Assembly: GCF_018736145.1 (NCBI RefSeq)
Contig: NZ_CP059997.1
Location: 7,005,501-7,069,500, forward strand
Length of the DNA: 64,000 nt
Reading direction: 5' to 3'
From: Amycolatopsis sp. CA-230715
GTDB lineage: Bacteria; Actinomycetota; Actinomycetes; Mycobacteriales; Pseudonocardiaceae
Under the pieces are notes generated by a model. That model saw only the letters and a program-made list of their open reading frames with translations, was not told the DNA's origin and made no database searches. Each line of letters opens with the position of its first letter. The first letter of the stretch is position 1. Shown in pieces: positions 8,801-16,763 of the stretch. The position numbers and the translations under genes are program-made.

Positions 8801-10444
8801 GGTCAGCTGCCGCCGAACAAGGTGTACCCGTGGATCGCGCGCACCCGGCACTCCACACCGGGCGTCGGGCTGATTTCCCCGCCGCCGCACCACGACATCT
8901 ACTCCATCGAGGACCTCGCCCAGCTCATCCACGACCTGAAGAACGCCAACGAGCGCGCGCGCATCCACGTGAAGCTGGTGTCCTCGCTTGGCGTCGGCAC
9001 CGTCGCGGCGGGAGTGTCCAAAGCGCACGCCGATGTCGTGCTGATCTCCGGGCACGACGGCGGTACCGGGGCGTCGCCGATGAACTCGCTCAAGCACGCG
9101 GGCACGCCGTGGGAGATCGGGCTCGCCGAGACCCAGCAGACGTTGCTCCTCAATGGACTGCGCGACCGGATCACCGTGCAGGTGGACGGTGCGATGAAGA
9201 CCGGGAAGGACGTGGTGGTCGCCGCGCTGCTCGGCGCGGAGGAGTACGGCTTCGCCACCGCGCCGCTCATCGTCACCGGCTGCGTGATGATGCGGGTGTG
9301 CCATTTGGACACCTGCCCGGTCGGCGTCGCGACCCAGAGCCCGGAGCTCCGCAAGCGCTACACCGGACAGGCCGAGCACGTGGTGAACTACTTCCGGTTC
9401 GTCGCACAGGAGGTCAGGGAAACCTTGGCGGCATTGGGTTTCCGCAGCCTCGACGAAGCGATCGGGCGGGCGGACGCGCTCGACACCGACGACGCGGTCG
9501 AGCACTGGAAGGCGAGCGGGCTCGACCTGGCGCCGATCTTCGAAATGCCTTCGGAGACACCTTACGGCGGCGCGCGGCGGCGCACCAGGGGCCAGGACCA
9601 TGGGCTGGAGCACGCCCTCGACCGCACGCTCATCCAGCTCGCGGAGGCCTCGCTGGAGGACGCGCATCCGGTGCGGCTCGAACTGCCGGTGCGCAACGTC
9701 AACCGGACGGTCGGTACGCTGCTCGGCTCCGAGATCACCCGGCGCTACGGCGGCGAAGGCCTGCCCGACGGCACGATCCACGTCACGCTCACCGGTTCGG
9801 CGGGGCAGTCGCTCGGCGCCTTCGTGCCGCGCGGCGTGACGCTGGACCTCATCGGTGACGCGAACGACTACGTCGGCAAGGGGCTTTCCGGTGGCCGCGT
9901 GATCGTCCGGCCGCATCCCGGCGCCCCGTTCGCCGCGGAGAACCAGGTGATCGGCGGGAACACCATCGGCTACGGCGCGACCTCCGGCGAGATCTTCCTG
10001 CGGGGACAGGTCGGCGAGCGGTTCTGCGTCCGCAACTCCGGCGCGCTCGTCGTGTCCGAGGGCGTCGGGGACCACGCGTTCGAATACATGACCGGCGGGC
10101 ACGCGGTGGTGCTCGGCCCGACCGGGCGCAACCTCGCCGCGGGCATGTCCGGCGGTGACGCGTTCGTGCTCGACCTCGATCGCGCGCGCGTCAACGAGGA
10201 CATGGTCGAGCTGCTCAAGCCGGACGCCGCGGATCTCGCGTGGCTGCGCGAGATCGTCGTCCGGCACCACGAACTGACCGGGTCCGCCGTGGCGGCCTCG
10301 CTGCTCGGGGACTGGACGCGGCGCTCGGCCGCGTTCACGAAGGTGATGCCGAGGGACTACCGCCGCGTGCTCGAAGCCGCGAAGTCGGCGCGGGCCGAGG
10401 GACGGGACGTGGACGAGGCCATCATGGAGGCAGCTAATGGCTGA
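5858..10444 (+). CDS. gltB: Glutamate synthase (NADPH) large subunit
   Basis: ATG 5858 follows AAGGAGG by 6 nt and gives 1,528 residues, normal for the family. A short propeptide precedes Cys22 (DSCGVAMV), the N-terminal nucleophile of the class II glutaminase domain after processing. The central and FMN-binding synthase domains follow (GEGGEDPERL, HDGGTGASP), then the 3Fe-4S cysteines (CVMMRVCHLDTCPVGVATQ). The GXGXG beta-helix domain closes the protein (GGRVIVRP, GGNTIGYGATSGE). It transfers glutamine amide nitrogen to 2-oxoglutarate and works as a complex with GltD, which is encoded next. Confidence 0.97.
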   Translation: MIFSANPGKTGLYDPSTEQDSCGVAMVADVGGRRSHDIVTDGLTALTNLDHRGAAGAEPTSGDGAGILLQLPDRLLRAVAGFALPRPVAGHHTYAAGIAFLPTDAEQRRKSVALIERIADEESLDVLGWREVPTDADKADIGPTARSVMPHFSMLFVSGKADADGARPSGLELDRLTFCLRKRAEHESARSTPGENGLSGEGVYFPSLSSRTLVYKGMVTPEQLPAFFTDLTDARLESAIALVHSRFSTNTFPSWPLAHPFRFVAHNGEINTIRGNRNRMRAREALLESDLLPGDLTRLYPICSPDASDSASFDEVLELLHLGGRSLPHSVLMMIPEAWENHATMDPARRGFYQFHASLMEPWDGPACVTFTDGTLVGAVLDRNGLRPARWWRTADDKVVLASEAGVLDLPPDEVVAKGRLKPGRMFLVDTEAGRIVDDNEVKAGLAKSLPYEGWLHAGLLQIAELADRDHIVQSHDSVLRRQLSFGYSEEELKILLTPMAVNGAEPIGSMGTDTPPAVLSKRSRQLYDYFKQGFAQVTNPPLDAIREELVTSMSRIMGPEQNLLEPGPASCRHVQLPYPVIDNDELAKLIHINDDGDLPGFACTVLSGLYEVDGGAAALAEAIERVRREASEAIAAGARTLVLSDRDSDHRMAPIPSLLLVSAVHHHLVRTKERLRVALVVESGDAREVHHIALLLGYGAAAVNPYLAFESIEDLISQGMITGIEPRAAIRNYVGALVKGVLKIMSKMGISTVGAYTAAQVFESLGLSQELLDEYFTGTSSKLGGVGLDVLAEEVALRHRRAYPDNPTDRVHRRLDTGGEYAYRREGELHLFTPETVFLLQHASKTRREEAYRAYSDEVHRLAREGGALRGLFKFRERTPIPVDEVESVESICKRFNTGAMSYGSISMEAHQTLAIAMNRIGGRSNTGEGGEDPERLYDPERRSAIKQVASGRFGVTSEYLVNADDIQIKMAQGAKPGEGGQLPPNKVYPWIARTRHSTPGVGLISPPPHHDIYSIEDLAQLIHDLKNANERARIHVKLVSSLGVGTVAAGVSKAHADVVLISGHDGGTGASPMNSLKHAGTPWEIGLAETQQTLLLNGLRDRITVQVDGAMKTGKDVVVAALLGAEEYGFATAPLIVTGCVMMRVCHLDTCPVGVATQSPELRKRYTGQAEHVVNYFRFVAQEVRETLAALGFRSLDEAIGRADALDTDDAVEHWKASGLDLAPIFEMPSETPYGGARRRTRGQDHGLEHALDRTLIQLAEASLEDAHPVRLELPVRNVNRTVGTLLGSEITRRYGGEGLPDGTIHVTLTGSAGQSLGAFVPRGVTLDLIGDANDYVGKGLSGGRVIVRPHPGAPFAAENQVIGGNTIGYGATSGEIFLRGQVGERFCVRNSGALVVSEGVGDHAFEYMTGGHAVVLGPTGRNLAAGMSGGDAFVLDLDRARVNEDMVELLKPDAADLAWLREIVVRHHELTGSAVAASLLGDWTRRSAAFTKVMPRDYRRVLEAAKSARAEGRDVDEAIMEAANG

Positions 10445-10520
10445 TAATGGCGGAGCCCCGGCCATTAGTGCCGACCGGGTGCGGGTGTCCCGCATGAGCA
10501 GGGAGGCCGCAAATGGCTGA
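10437..10520 (+). other. 27-codon ORF bridging gltB and gltD (duplicated junction)
   Basis: ATG 10437 overlaps the gltB stop (10442-10444) in another frame and opens a 27-codon frame whose own stop (10518-10520) overlaps the gltD start at 10513 in the same way. Both junctions read GAGGC-GC-AATGGCTGAT, so both encode E-A-A-N-G-stop in one frame and M-A-D in the other. The bridge may be a remnant of a short tandem duplication. It could also pass ribosomes from gltB to gltD by two successive stop-start overlaps. It is not claimed as a functional peptide. Confidence 0.45.
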
Positions 10521-12021
10521 TCCCCGTGGATTCCTGAAGTACGAGCGCAGGGAGCCGTCGAAGCGGTCCAAAGAGGACAGGCTCGGCGACTGGCGCGAGG
10601 TCTACGCCGAGGTCGATCCCGCGGAGCGCAACGAAGAGGTGCGGGAGCAGGCGTCGCGGTGCATGGACTGCGGTATCCCGTTCTGCCACTCGGGTGGCTC
10701 GGGCTGCCCGCTGGGCAACCTGATCCCGGAGTGGAACGACCTGGTGCGCCGGGGCGACTGGGAGGCGGCGAGCGATCGCTTGCACGCCACGAACAACTTC
10801 CCCGAGTTCACCGGGAAGCTGTGCCCCGCGCCGTGCGAGGCGGGGTGCGTGCTGGCGATCTCCCCGGCCTCCGGTGGGCCGGTGGCGATCAAGCGCGTCG
10901 AGCAGACGATCGCCGACCAGTCGTGGGAAATGGGCATCGTGACCCCGCAGGTGTCCGCGGTGTCCTCGGGTCAGCGCGTCGCCGTCGTCGGATCGGGGCC
11001 CGCGGGGCTCGCCGCCGCGCAGCAGCTGACCCGCGCCGGGCACGAGGTCACCGTGTTCGAGCGCGATGACCGGCTCGGCGGCCTGCTGCGGTACGGCATT
11101 CCCGAGTTCAAGATGGAGAAGAAGGCGCTCGACCGCAGGCTCGCGCAGCTCCGCAAGGAGGGCACGCGGTTCGTCACCGGCTGCGAGGTCGGCGTCGACC
11201 TGACCGTCGAGCAGCTGCGCGAGGACTACGACGCGGTGGTGCTCGCGGTCGGCGCGCTGCGCGGGCGCGACGACCGGACGACACCGGGGCGCGAGCTGGA
11301 CGGCGTGCACCTCGCGATGGAACACCTAGTGCCCGCCAACCGGTTCGTCGAGGGGGACGGGCCGCCGGAGATCGACGCCGCCGGCAAGCACGTGGTGATC
11401 ATCGGCGGCGGTGACACCGGCGCCGACTCCTACGGCACGGCGACCCGTCAGGGCGCGCTTTCGGTCACCCAGCTGGACCAGTACCCGGAGCCGCCGTCCA
11501 CACGGGACGATGACCGCTCGCCGTGGCCGACGTGGCCGTACATCCTGCGCACCTACCCCGCGCACGAGGAGGCGGGGGAGCGGCGGTTCGCGGTGGCGGT
11601 CAAGCGTTTCGTCGACGACGGTGACGGCCGGGTGCGCGCGATCGAACTCCAGCGCGTGAAGGTGACGAAGGATCCGGAAACCGGGCGCCGCGAGGTCGTT
11701 CCGACGAGCGACGAAATCGAGGAGCTGCCCGCCGATCTCGTGCTGCTGGCGATCGGGTTCGAAGGCGTCGAGCACATGCCGCTGCTCGACGGGCTGGAAC
11801 TGAGCCTGACCCGGCGCGGCACGCTTTCGTGCGGCGCGGACTGGCAGACCTCGGCGCCCGGCGTGTTCGTCTGCGGTGACGCGCACCGCGGCGCTTCGCT
11901 GGTGGTGTGGGCGATCGCGGAAGGCCGTTCGGTGGCGAACGCGGTGGACGCCTACCTGACCGGCGATTCGGACCTGCCCGCCCCCGTGCACCCGACCGCC
12001 CTCCCACTCGCCGTCGTCTGA
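10513..12021 (+). CDS. gltD: Glutamate synthase (NADPH) small subunit
   Basis: The protein has 502 residues and its ATG is at 10513. Cysteines for two 4Fe-4S clusters lie in the N-terminal 120 residues (CMDCGIPFCHSGGSGC and LCPAPCEAGC). An FAD-binding GxGxxG motif follows (VGSGPAGLAAAQQL, near residue 160), then an NADPH-binding motif (IIGGGDTGADSYG, near 300). The C-terminal FAD contact GVFVCGDAHRGASLVVWAI ends the fold. It passes electrons from NADPH to GltB. The gene lies 68 bases after gltB and is very probably cotranscribed with it. Confidence 0.97.
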   Translation: MADPRGFLKYERREPSKRSKEDRLGDWREVYAEVDPAERNEEVREQASRCMDCGIPFCHSGGSGCPLGNLIPEWNDLVRRGDWEAASDRLHATNNFPEFTGKLCPAPCEAGCVLAISPASGGPVAIKRVEQTIADQSWEMGIVTPQVSAVSSGQRVAVVGSGPAGLAAAQQLTRAGHEVTVFERDDRLGGLLRYGIPEFKMEKKALDRRLAQLRKEGTRFVTGCEVGVDLTVEQLREDYDAVVLAVGALRGRDDRTTPGRELDGVHLAMEHLVPANRFVEGDGPPEIDAAGKHVVIIGGGDTGADSYGTATRQGALSVTQLDQYPEPPSTRDDDRSPWPTWPYILRTYPAHEEAGERRFAVAVKRFVDDGDGRVRAIELQRVKVTKDPETGRREVVPTSDEIEELPADLVLLAIGFEGVEHMPLLDGLELSLTRRGTLSCGADWQTSAPGVFVCGDAHRGASLVVWAIAEGRSVANAVDAYLTGDSDLPAPVHPTALPLAVV

Positions 12022-12127
12022 CTTTCACAGCGCTACGAGCCAGGTCGTTCAGGCTCCGGAAGGCCACAGCGATGGCGGGCGCGCGTCGCGGGGGTTCCGC
12101 GAGATCGGTGGCGGGGAGCGCGCTTGG

Positions 12128-12254
12128 TCCCCGAAGGCCACCTTCGGGGACTCTAGCGCCACTTTCTCGGCCCTCGCGGTGTGTGCGGGCGGGGCTGCTG
12201 GTGCCCCGAAGGTGACCTTCGGGGCGCTCAGGTCCCCGAAAGCCACCTTCGGGG
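12128..12254. repeat. Cluster of three GAAGGT(S)NCCTTC-type palindromes
   Basis: Palindromes at 12128-12150, 12203-12225 and 12233-12254 each have CCCCGAA...TTCGGGG arms around an AAGGTGACC- or AAGCCACC-type core. The second and third form an inverted pair 7 nt apart. They fill the gap between gltD and the convergent MFS-GNAT gene, the same context as the other members of the family in this window. Confidence 0.85.
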
Positions 12255-12289
12255 CACAGCGACCCGAGCCTGCTCGCAGCGCAGTGAAC

Positions 12290-12316
12290 TCCCTAGAGCG
12301 GAAATCCCTAGAGCGG
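12290..12316. repeat. Direct repeat TCCCTAGAGCGG x2
   Basis: The 12-mer occurs at 12290-12301 and 12305-12316, a 15-nt period. The second copy covers the stop codon of the leftward MFS-GNAT gene, so a slippage-type duplication at its 3' end is likely. Confidence 0.7.
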
Positions 12317-14038
12317 GCGGGAGTAGCGCACCAGGGGCAGGGGCGGGCTGCCGCCGACGGATTCGTCTTTCGCGGCGCCGTCGAAGTGCCAGCCGCGTGC
12401 TTCGTAGAACCGGCGCGCGGGCTCGTTGCCGTCGAGTACCCACAGGGCGGCGCGGTCCTGGCGGGATTCCCGGAGCGCGTCGACGGCGCGGTCGTGGAGT
12501 TTCGTGCCGATGCCGTGGCGCCAGTGCGCGGGGTGCAGGTAGATCGCGTACAGCTCACCGGTTCCCGGTGGCGTCCGGGTGTCCAGCGGTGGTCCCGCCG
12601 CGGCGAACCCGACCACGACTTCGTCGTGCGTGGCGACGAAAACGAGGTTCCCGTCGAGGATTCTGGCGCGCCAGATCGCTTGCAGTTCCGGCACCGAGAG
12701 ACCGTCGAGGAAGCTTTTGGGCAGGAAGCCCGTGTAGGCCGCTTGCCAGGACAGGACATGGGTTTCCCCGATCGCGTCGGCGTCGGCCGGGGTGGCTGGC
12801 CTGATGGTCACCGGCGCAGTATGCCCGTTGACCGCGTGCCGTGGCAGGTAACGGGAAAGCGGGATGAGCGCCGTTCCGGCGAGGGCGCCGCACGTGCCGA
12901 CGATCAGCCACGGCAGCCAGGATGCGACCGAAAACAGGCCGACGATGCCCGGTGCGGCCACCCCGGCGACGGTGAACGCGTATTGGAACGCCGCGAGGTA
13001 CCGGCCTCGCAAGGGGCGTGGCGCGGCGGCTTCGGCGAGCGCGTTCGCTCTGGCGCCCATGAGGTTGGACGCGGCGATCAGCACCGTCGTGGCGAGCAAG
13101 AAAACCGGCCGCGATTCGGGCGGCACCCACACCGCGGCCGCGGAAGCGAGGCACCACAGAACGGCGAGCGCGGCGCCGTAGGCCATCGCCGTGGTGCGGG
13201 GAAGGCGGCGCGTCGCGCGCACCGCGAGCGTCGCGGCGAGGCAGCCGACGGCGGTCACCAGCGCCACCATCGCGCCGGGCAGCCAGGACGGCCCGCGCAG
13301 GGTTTCCAGCACGTACACCGGGATGCCGACGAGGAAGAAGTCGACCGCGAGCCCGAGTAGCGCGCCGACCACGATCAGTGCCAGATACGGCCGGTTCCGC
13401 AACACGTTCAGCGAGGCGTGCCCGCTGCGGTGGCAGAGGTGCGGCAACCGCAGCCGCGTGAGCAGGATCGCCCCGGCGGCGAGGAAGGTGACGCTGTCGG
13501 CCGCGACCGCGAGGCGGAAACCGGTCGGCCCCGCGCCGGCGAGGAGCGCGCCGACGCAGAGCCCGCCGAGCCCGAACGCCGCCGACCGCACCATGCCGGC
13601 GAGCGCGAACGTGTGATCCTTGGGGCCGGGGCCCGCGGTGTCACCGATCAACGCGAACAGCGAGCTGTAGAACGCTTGCTGCCCCGCGGCGAGCAGGATC
13701 GCGCCGAGCAGGACGAGCAACGGGCCGGTGGCGGCGAAATAGGCCATCGCCGCGGCGGCCTGAACAAACTGTGCGCAGATTACGACGGCCCTCGGGCCGA
13801 AACGGTCGACGAACCTTCCCGCGATCGGGGGAATCACGAGACCCGCGGTGGTACCGATGGTGATGATCGCGCCGGCTTCCCCGATCGGCAATCCGGCTAT
13901 CCGGGTGGCGTAGACGACCGGCAGCGGCAGGAAAAGCCCGGAACCGAAGTTGTCGATGCCCAAGGCGAAGAGCAAGGCCGTCCGGTTGCGGCGCAAGGTG
14001 AGCTCCGAGGATCTGAGCTTCACGGCGCTGATGGTCAA
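12308..14038 (-). CDS. MFS transporter fused to a GNAT acetyltransferase
   Basis: A single open frame encodes about 576 residues from TTG 14036-14038, which has GGAAGG 7 nt upstream; GTG 14122 and GTG 14023 are alternatives without such a site. Residues about 20-400 form a 12-helix major facilitator with early GSGLFLPLPVVY and FVDRFGPRAVV loops, resembling drug efflux proteins. After PRHAVNGHTAP the chain continues in frame into a complete GNAT domain (VTIRPATPADADAIGETHV, acetyl-CoA loop RHGIGTKL, ARRFYEARGW). Acetylation and export of one compound by one polypeptide would make a self-contained resistance device; the substrate is unknown. An internal GTG at the GNAT start could also give a separate acetyltransferase. 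Confidence 0.82.
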   Translation of the reverse strand: MTISAVKLRSSELTLRRNRTALLFALGIDNFGSGLFLPLPVVYATRIAGLPIGEAGAIITIGTTAGLVIPPIAGRFVDRFGPRAVVICAQFVQAAAAMAYFAATGPLLVLLGAILLAAGQQAFYSSLFALIGDTAGPGPKDHTFALAGMVRSAAFGLGGLCVGALLAGAGPTGFRLAVAADSVTFLAAGAILLTRLRLPHLCHRSGHASLNVLRNRPYLALIVVGALLGLAVDFFLVGIPVYVLETLRGPSWLPGAMVALVTAVGCLAATLAVRATRRLPRTTAMAYGAALAVLWCLASAAAVWVPPESRPVFLLATTVLIAASNLMGARANALAEAAAPRPLRGRYLAAFQYAFTVAGVAAPGIVGLFSVASWLPWLIVGTCGALAGTALIPLSRYLPRHAVNGHTAPVTIRPATPADADAIGETHVLSWQAAYTGFLPKSFLDGLSVPELQAIWRARILDGNLVFVATHDEVVVGFAAAGPPLDTRTPPGTGELYAIYLHPAHWRHGIGTKLHDRAVDALRESRQDRAALWVLDGNEPARRFYEARGWHFDGAAKDESVGGSPPLPLVRYSRPL

Positions 14039-14312
14039 GGCGAAGCCTTCCCGCTCGCGGCGAAAACATCCGGCGATGCACCACGGTGACACGAGACCGG
14101 TGCGAATGCGCCCGCTGTCCACCAGTCGGCGCAGAGACCGTTAATTCCTGCGCGGTAAGGGTTTCCTCTAACGGAGCAACATCGCGCCAGCGGTCCCGAC
14201 AGGACTCTCGGCCGGCGCGGGCGAGCCACGTGGGCGCGATGACCGCGAACCCGCGGACCACGTCCACTCCGTGGGCATGCCGTCCCAATAACGGGTCGGG
14301 TGTCCTGCTTCG

Positions 14313-14318
14313 TATGCT
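14313..14318 (+). promoter_or_regulatory. -10 element TATGCT giving a probably leaderless aroG transcript
   Basis: TATGCT ends 6 nt before GTG 14325, and no clear Shine-Dalgarno sequence precedes that codon. Transcription would start at or next to the start codon, so aroG may be translated from a leaderless mRNA, a common arrangement in actinobacteria. No good -35 hexamer is visible. Confidence 0.5.
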
Positions 14319-14324
14319 GGGGTG

Positions 14325-15716
14325 GTGAACTGGACCGTGGACGTCCCCGTCGACACCCTGCCCGAACTGCCGCCGCTGCCGCCGGAGCTGCGGGACCGGC
14401 TCGATGCCGCGCTGGCGAAGCCCGCGGCCCAGCAACCGCCGTGGCCGGACGACGCGCTGACCCAGCGCGTGCGCGGTGTGCTCGAAAGCGTGCCGCCGAT
14501 CACGGTGCCCGCCGAGATCGACCGCCTCAGCGAACGCCTCGCCATGGTCGCCCGTGGTGAGGCGTTCCTCTTGCAGGGCGGTGACTGCGCGGAGACCTTC
14601 GAATCCAACACCGAGCCGCACATCAGGGCGAACCTGCGCACCCTGCTGCAGATGGCCGTGGTGCTCACCTACGGCGCGAGCCTGCCGGTGGTGAAGGTCG
14701 GCCGGATCGCGGGCCAGTACGCCAAGCCGCGGTCCGCCGCGACGGACGCGCTCGGTCTTCCGGTGTACCGCGGCGACATCGTCAACTCGCTCGTCGCCAA
14801 GCCGGAGCTACGGGTACCGGATCCCGGCCGGATGATCCGCGCCTACGCGAACGCGGGCGCCGCGATGAACCTGGTGCGCGCGCTGACCGGGGCCGGGATG
14901 GCGGATCTGGCGCAGGTGCACGACTGGAACAAGGACTTCGTGCGCACCTCGCCCGCGGGCGAGCGGTACGAGGCCCTCGCCGCCGAGATCGACCGCGGCC
15001 TGCGGTTCATGTCGGCGTGCGGGGTCACCGACACCTCGTTGCACTCCACCGAGATCTTCGCGAGCCACGAGGCGCTGCTGCTCGACTACGAGCGCGCGCT
15101 GCTCAGGCTGGACAGCCGCGACAACGAGAACCCCAAGCTGTACAACCTCTCGTCGCACTTCCTGTGGATCGGGGAGCGGACGCGGCAGCTCGACGGCGCG
15201 CACATCGCCTTCGCCGAGTTGCTGTCCAACCCGATCGGCCTCAAGATCGGACCCACCACGACCCCGGACCAGGCCGTGGAATACGTCGAGCGCCTGGACC
15301 CGCGCGGCGAGCCGGGCAGGCTCACGCTGATCTCCAGGATGGGCAACGGGAAGGTGCGCGACGTGCTGCCCGCGATCGTGGAGAAGGTCGAGGCGTCCGG
15401 GCACCGGGTGATCTGGCAGTGCGACCCGATGCACGGCAACACGCACGAATCCTCCACCGGGTACAAGACACGGCACTTCGACCGGATCGTCGACGAGGTG
15501 CAGGGCTTCTTCGAGGTGCACCGCCAGCTCGGCAGCTACCCCGGCGGGATCCACATCGAACTCACCGGCGAGGACGTCACCGAATGCCTCGGTGGCGCGC
15601 AGGACATCTCGGACCTCGACCTGTCCGGCCGGTACGAGACGGCGTGCGATCCCCGCCTGAACACCCAGCAGTCGCTGGAGTTGGCCTTCCTGGTAGCCGA
15701 AATGTTGCGCGGCTAG
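14325..15716 (+). CDS. aroG: 3-deoxy-D-arabino-heptulosonate 7-phosphate synthase, class II
   Basis: The second of two adjacent GTG codons (14325) gives NWTVDVPVD after the initiator, matching the N-terminus I know from M. tuberculosis AroG, and 463 residues (462 there). Conserved stretches include LLQGGDCAETFESN, KVGRIAGQYAKPRS, DWNKDFVRTSPAG, WQCDPMHGNTHESS and ACDPRLNTQQSLELAFL. These contain the metal and PEP/erythrose-4-phosphate ligands, including the Cys of the GGDCAE motif. It makes the first committed step of the shikimate pathway. The gene is followed by a strong terminator and then by a convergent IclR gene. Confidence 0.96.
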   Translation: MNWTVDVPVDTLPELPPLPPELRDRLDAALAKPAAQQPPWPDDALTQRVRGVLESVPPITVPAEIDRLSERLAMVARGEAFLLQGGDCAETFESNTEPHIRANLRTLLQMAVVLTYGASLPVVKVGRIAGQYAKPRSAATDALGLPVYRGDIVNSLVAKPELRVPDPGRMIRAYANAGAAMNLVRALTGAGMADLAQVHDWNKDFVRTSPAGERYEALAAEIDRGLRFMSACGVTDTSLHSTEIFASHEALLLDYERALLRLDSRDNENPKLYNLSSHFLWIGERTRQLDGAHIAFAELLSNPIGLKIGPTTTPDQAVEYVERLDPRGEPGRLTLISRMGNGKVRDVLPAIVEKVEASGHRVIWQCDPMHGNTHESSTGYKTRHFDRIVDEVQGFFEVHRQLGSYPGGIHIELTGEDVTECLGGAQDISDLDLSGRYETACDPRLNTQQSLELAFLVAEMLRG

Positions 15717-15727
15717 CGGACACGCGA

Positions 15728-15768
15728 AGCGGCCCCGGCGGGATCTCCCCGCCGGGGCCGCTTTTCGT
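15728..15768 (+). terminator. Rho-independent terminator after aroG
   Basis: A perfect 15-bp GC-rich stem (15728-15742 with 15748-15762) surrounds the 5-nt loop ATCTC and is followed by TTTCGTT. It is the clearest intrinsic terminator in the window. Confidence 0.9.
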
Positions 15769-15808
15769 TGATCGGCGGGGATCTTCCGCCGAAGCGGGTT
15801 CTCGTGTG

Positions 15809-15860
15809 CCCCGAAAGTGACCTTCGGGGAACTCAGCGCCCCGAAGGTCACTTTCGGGGC
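15809..15860. repeat. Inverted pair of GAAGGT(S)NCTTTC-type palindromes
   Basis: The unit at 15809-15829 and the unit within 15838-15860 are exact reverse complements over 21 bp, and each is itself a near-palindrome. The pair lies between the aroG terminator and the stop of the convergent IclR gene. Confidence 0.88.
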
Positions 15861-15879
15861 ATGGGGCCCCCGCCTCGGG

Positions 15880-16599
15880 TCAGAGGCGTTCTTGGAGTGC
15901 GTCGGCGGCGGCGAGCAGATCCGCCGCCCAGCGCGCGCCTGGCTTGCGCCCGATGCGTTCCACCGGACCGGAAACCGAGACGGCGGCCACCACGGTGCCC
16001 GAGGAATCCCGTACCGGCGCGGAAACGCTGGCGACGCCCGGCTCGCGTTCGGCCACGCTCTGCGCCCAGCCGCGGCGGCGGACTTCGAGCAGCGTCCGCT
16101 CGCCGTAGACCGCGTCGGACAGGATCGTGCGCTGGGTATGGGGATCCGACCACGCGGCGAGCACCTTGGCGCCGGAGCCGGCCGTCATCGGCAGCCGCGA
16201 GCCGATCGGCACGGTGTCGCGCAGGCCGCTCGGCGGTTCCGCGGTGGACACGCACACGCGCTGCACGCCGTCGCGGCGGTAGAGCTGCACGCTCTCCCCG
16301 GTGATGTCCCGCAGTTTGGGCAGTACCGAACCCGCCGCGTCGAGCAGCGGATCGGTGCTGCCGCCCGCGAGTTCGGCGAGCGCGGTGCCCGGCCGCCATC
16401 TGCCGTCGGGCCCGCGCCGCAGCAACCGGTGCACCTCGAGGCCGACGGCGAGGCGGTGCGCGGTGGCGCGGGGGAGGCCGGTCCTGGTGCACAGTTCCGC
16501 CAGCCCGCAGGGATCTTCGGCGACCGCCTGCAGGACGGCGACCGCCTTGTCCAGAACGCCGATACCGCTGTGCTGAGTCAAAGGGCTATGCTGTCCCAC
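15880..16599 (-). CDS. ndgR: IclR-family regulator divergent from leuCD
   Basis: The protein has 239 residues from a GTG start. An N-terminal winged helix (LDKAVAVLQAVAEDPCGLAEL, recognition region TGLPRATAHRLAVGLE) precedes an effector domain with GSRLPMTAGSGAKVLAAW and ASVSAPVRDSSGTVVAAVSVSG. The place directly upstream of, and divergent from, leuC is that of NdgR/AreB in streptomycetes and of Rv2989 in M. tuberculosis, which control leucine and other amino-acid genes. The gene symbol rests on this synteny and family match. Confidence 0.88.
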   Translation of the reverse strand: MGQHSPLTQHSGIGVLDKAVAVLQAVAEDPCGLAELCTRTGLPRATAHRLAVGLEVHRLLRRGPDGRWRPGTALAELAGGSTDPLLDAAGSVLPKLRDITGESVQLYRRDGVQRVCVSTAEPPSGLRDTVPIGSRLPMTAGSGAKVLAAWSDPHTQRTILSDAVYGERTLLEVRRRGWAQSVAEREPGVASVSAPVRDSSGTVVAAVSVSGPVERIGRKPGARWAADLLAAADALQERL

Positions 16600-16632
16600 G
16601 AAGCGATACTAGCGTCTCGAAGTTTGGGATGT

Positions 16633-16643
16633 CCAGATTCTGG
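16633..16643. promoter_or_regulatory. Palindrome CCAGATTCTGG, candidate IclR-type operator
   Basis: This perfect 11-bp palindrome lies in the ndgR-leuC divergent gap, 33 bp from the ndgR start and 121 bp from leuC. It is the only clear dyad there, so it is a reasonable site for the adjacent IclR protein. Confidence 0.4.
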
Positions 16644-16763
16644 GAAAATCGGACCCGAGGCGCCCGCCGCGCGGTTCGCGCGGCGGGCGAGTTCCCCCGA
16701 GTTCCTTTGCTCCCAAGACCGAGTTCAGCAGACCTCACGGGACCTCATTGGGAGGAGCGAAAG

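Noticed and set aside
8522..10495. Long antisense ORF (657 codons) opposite gltB, and similar long frames opposite leuC, ppk, SARP and others
   Set aside because: High-GC codon bias opens such shadow frames; their products are Arg/His/Gly-rich with no recognisable domains, and the opposite strand encodes well-known enzymes.
14314..14328. Tiny ORF M-L-G-W-stop overlapping the aroG start, suggestive of a Trp leader
   Set aside because: Only four codons and a single Trp, no ribosome binding site or attenuator hairpins, and the ATG lies within the -10 element TATGCT, so it would not be transcribed.
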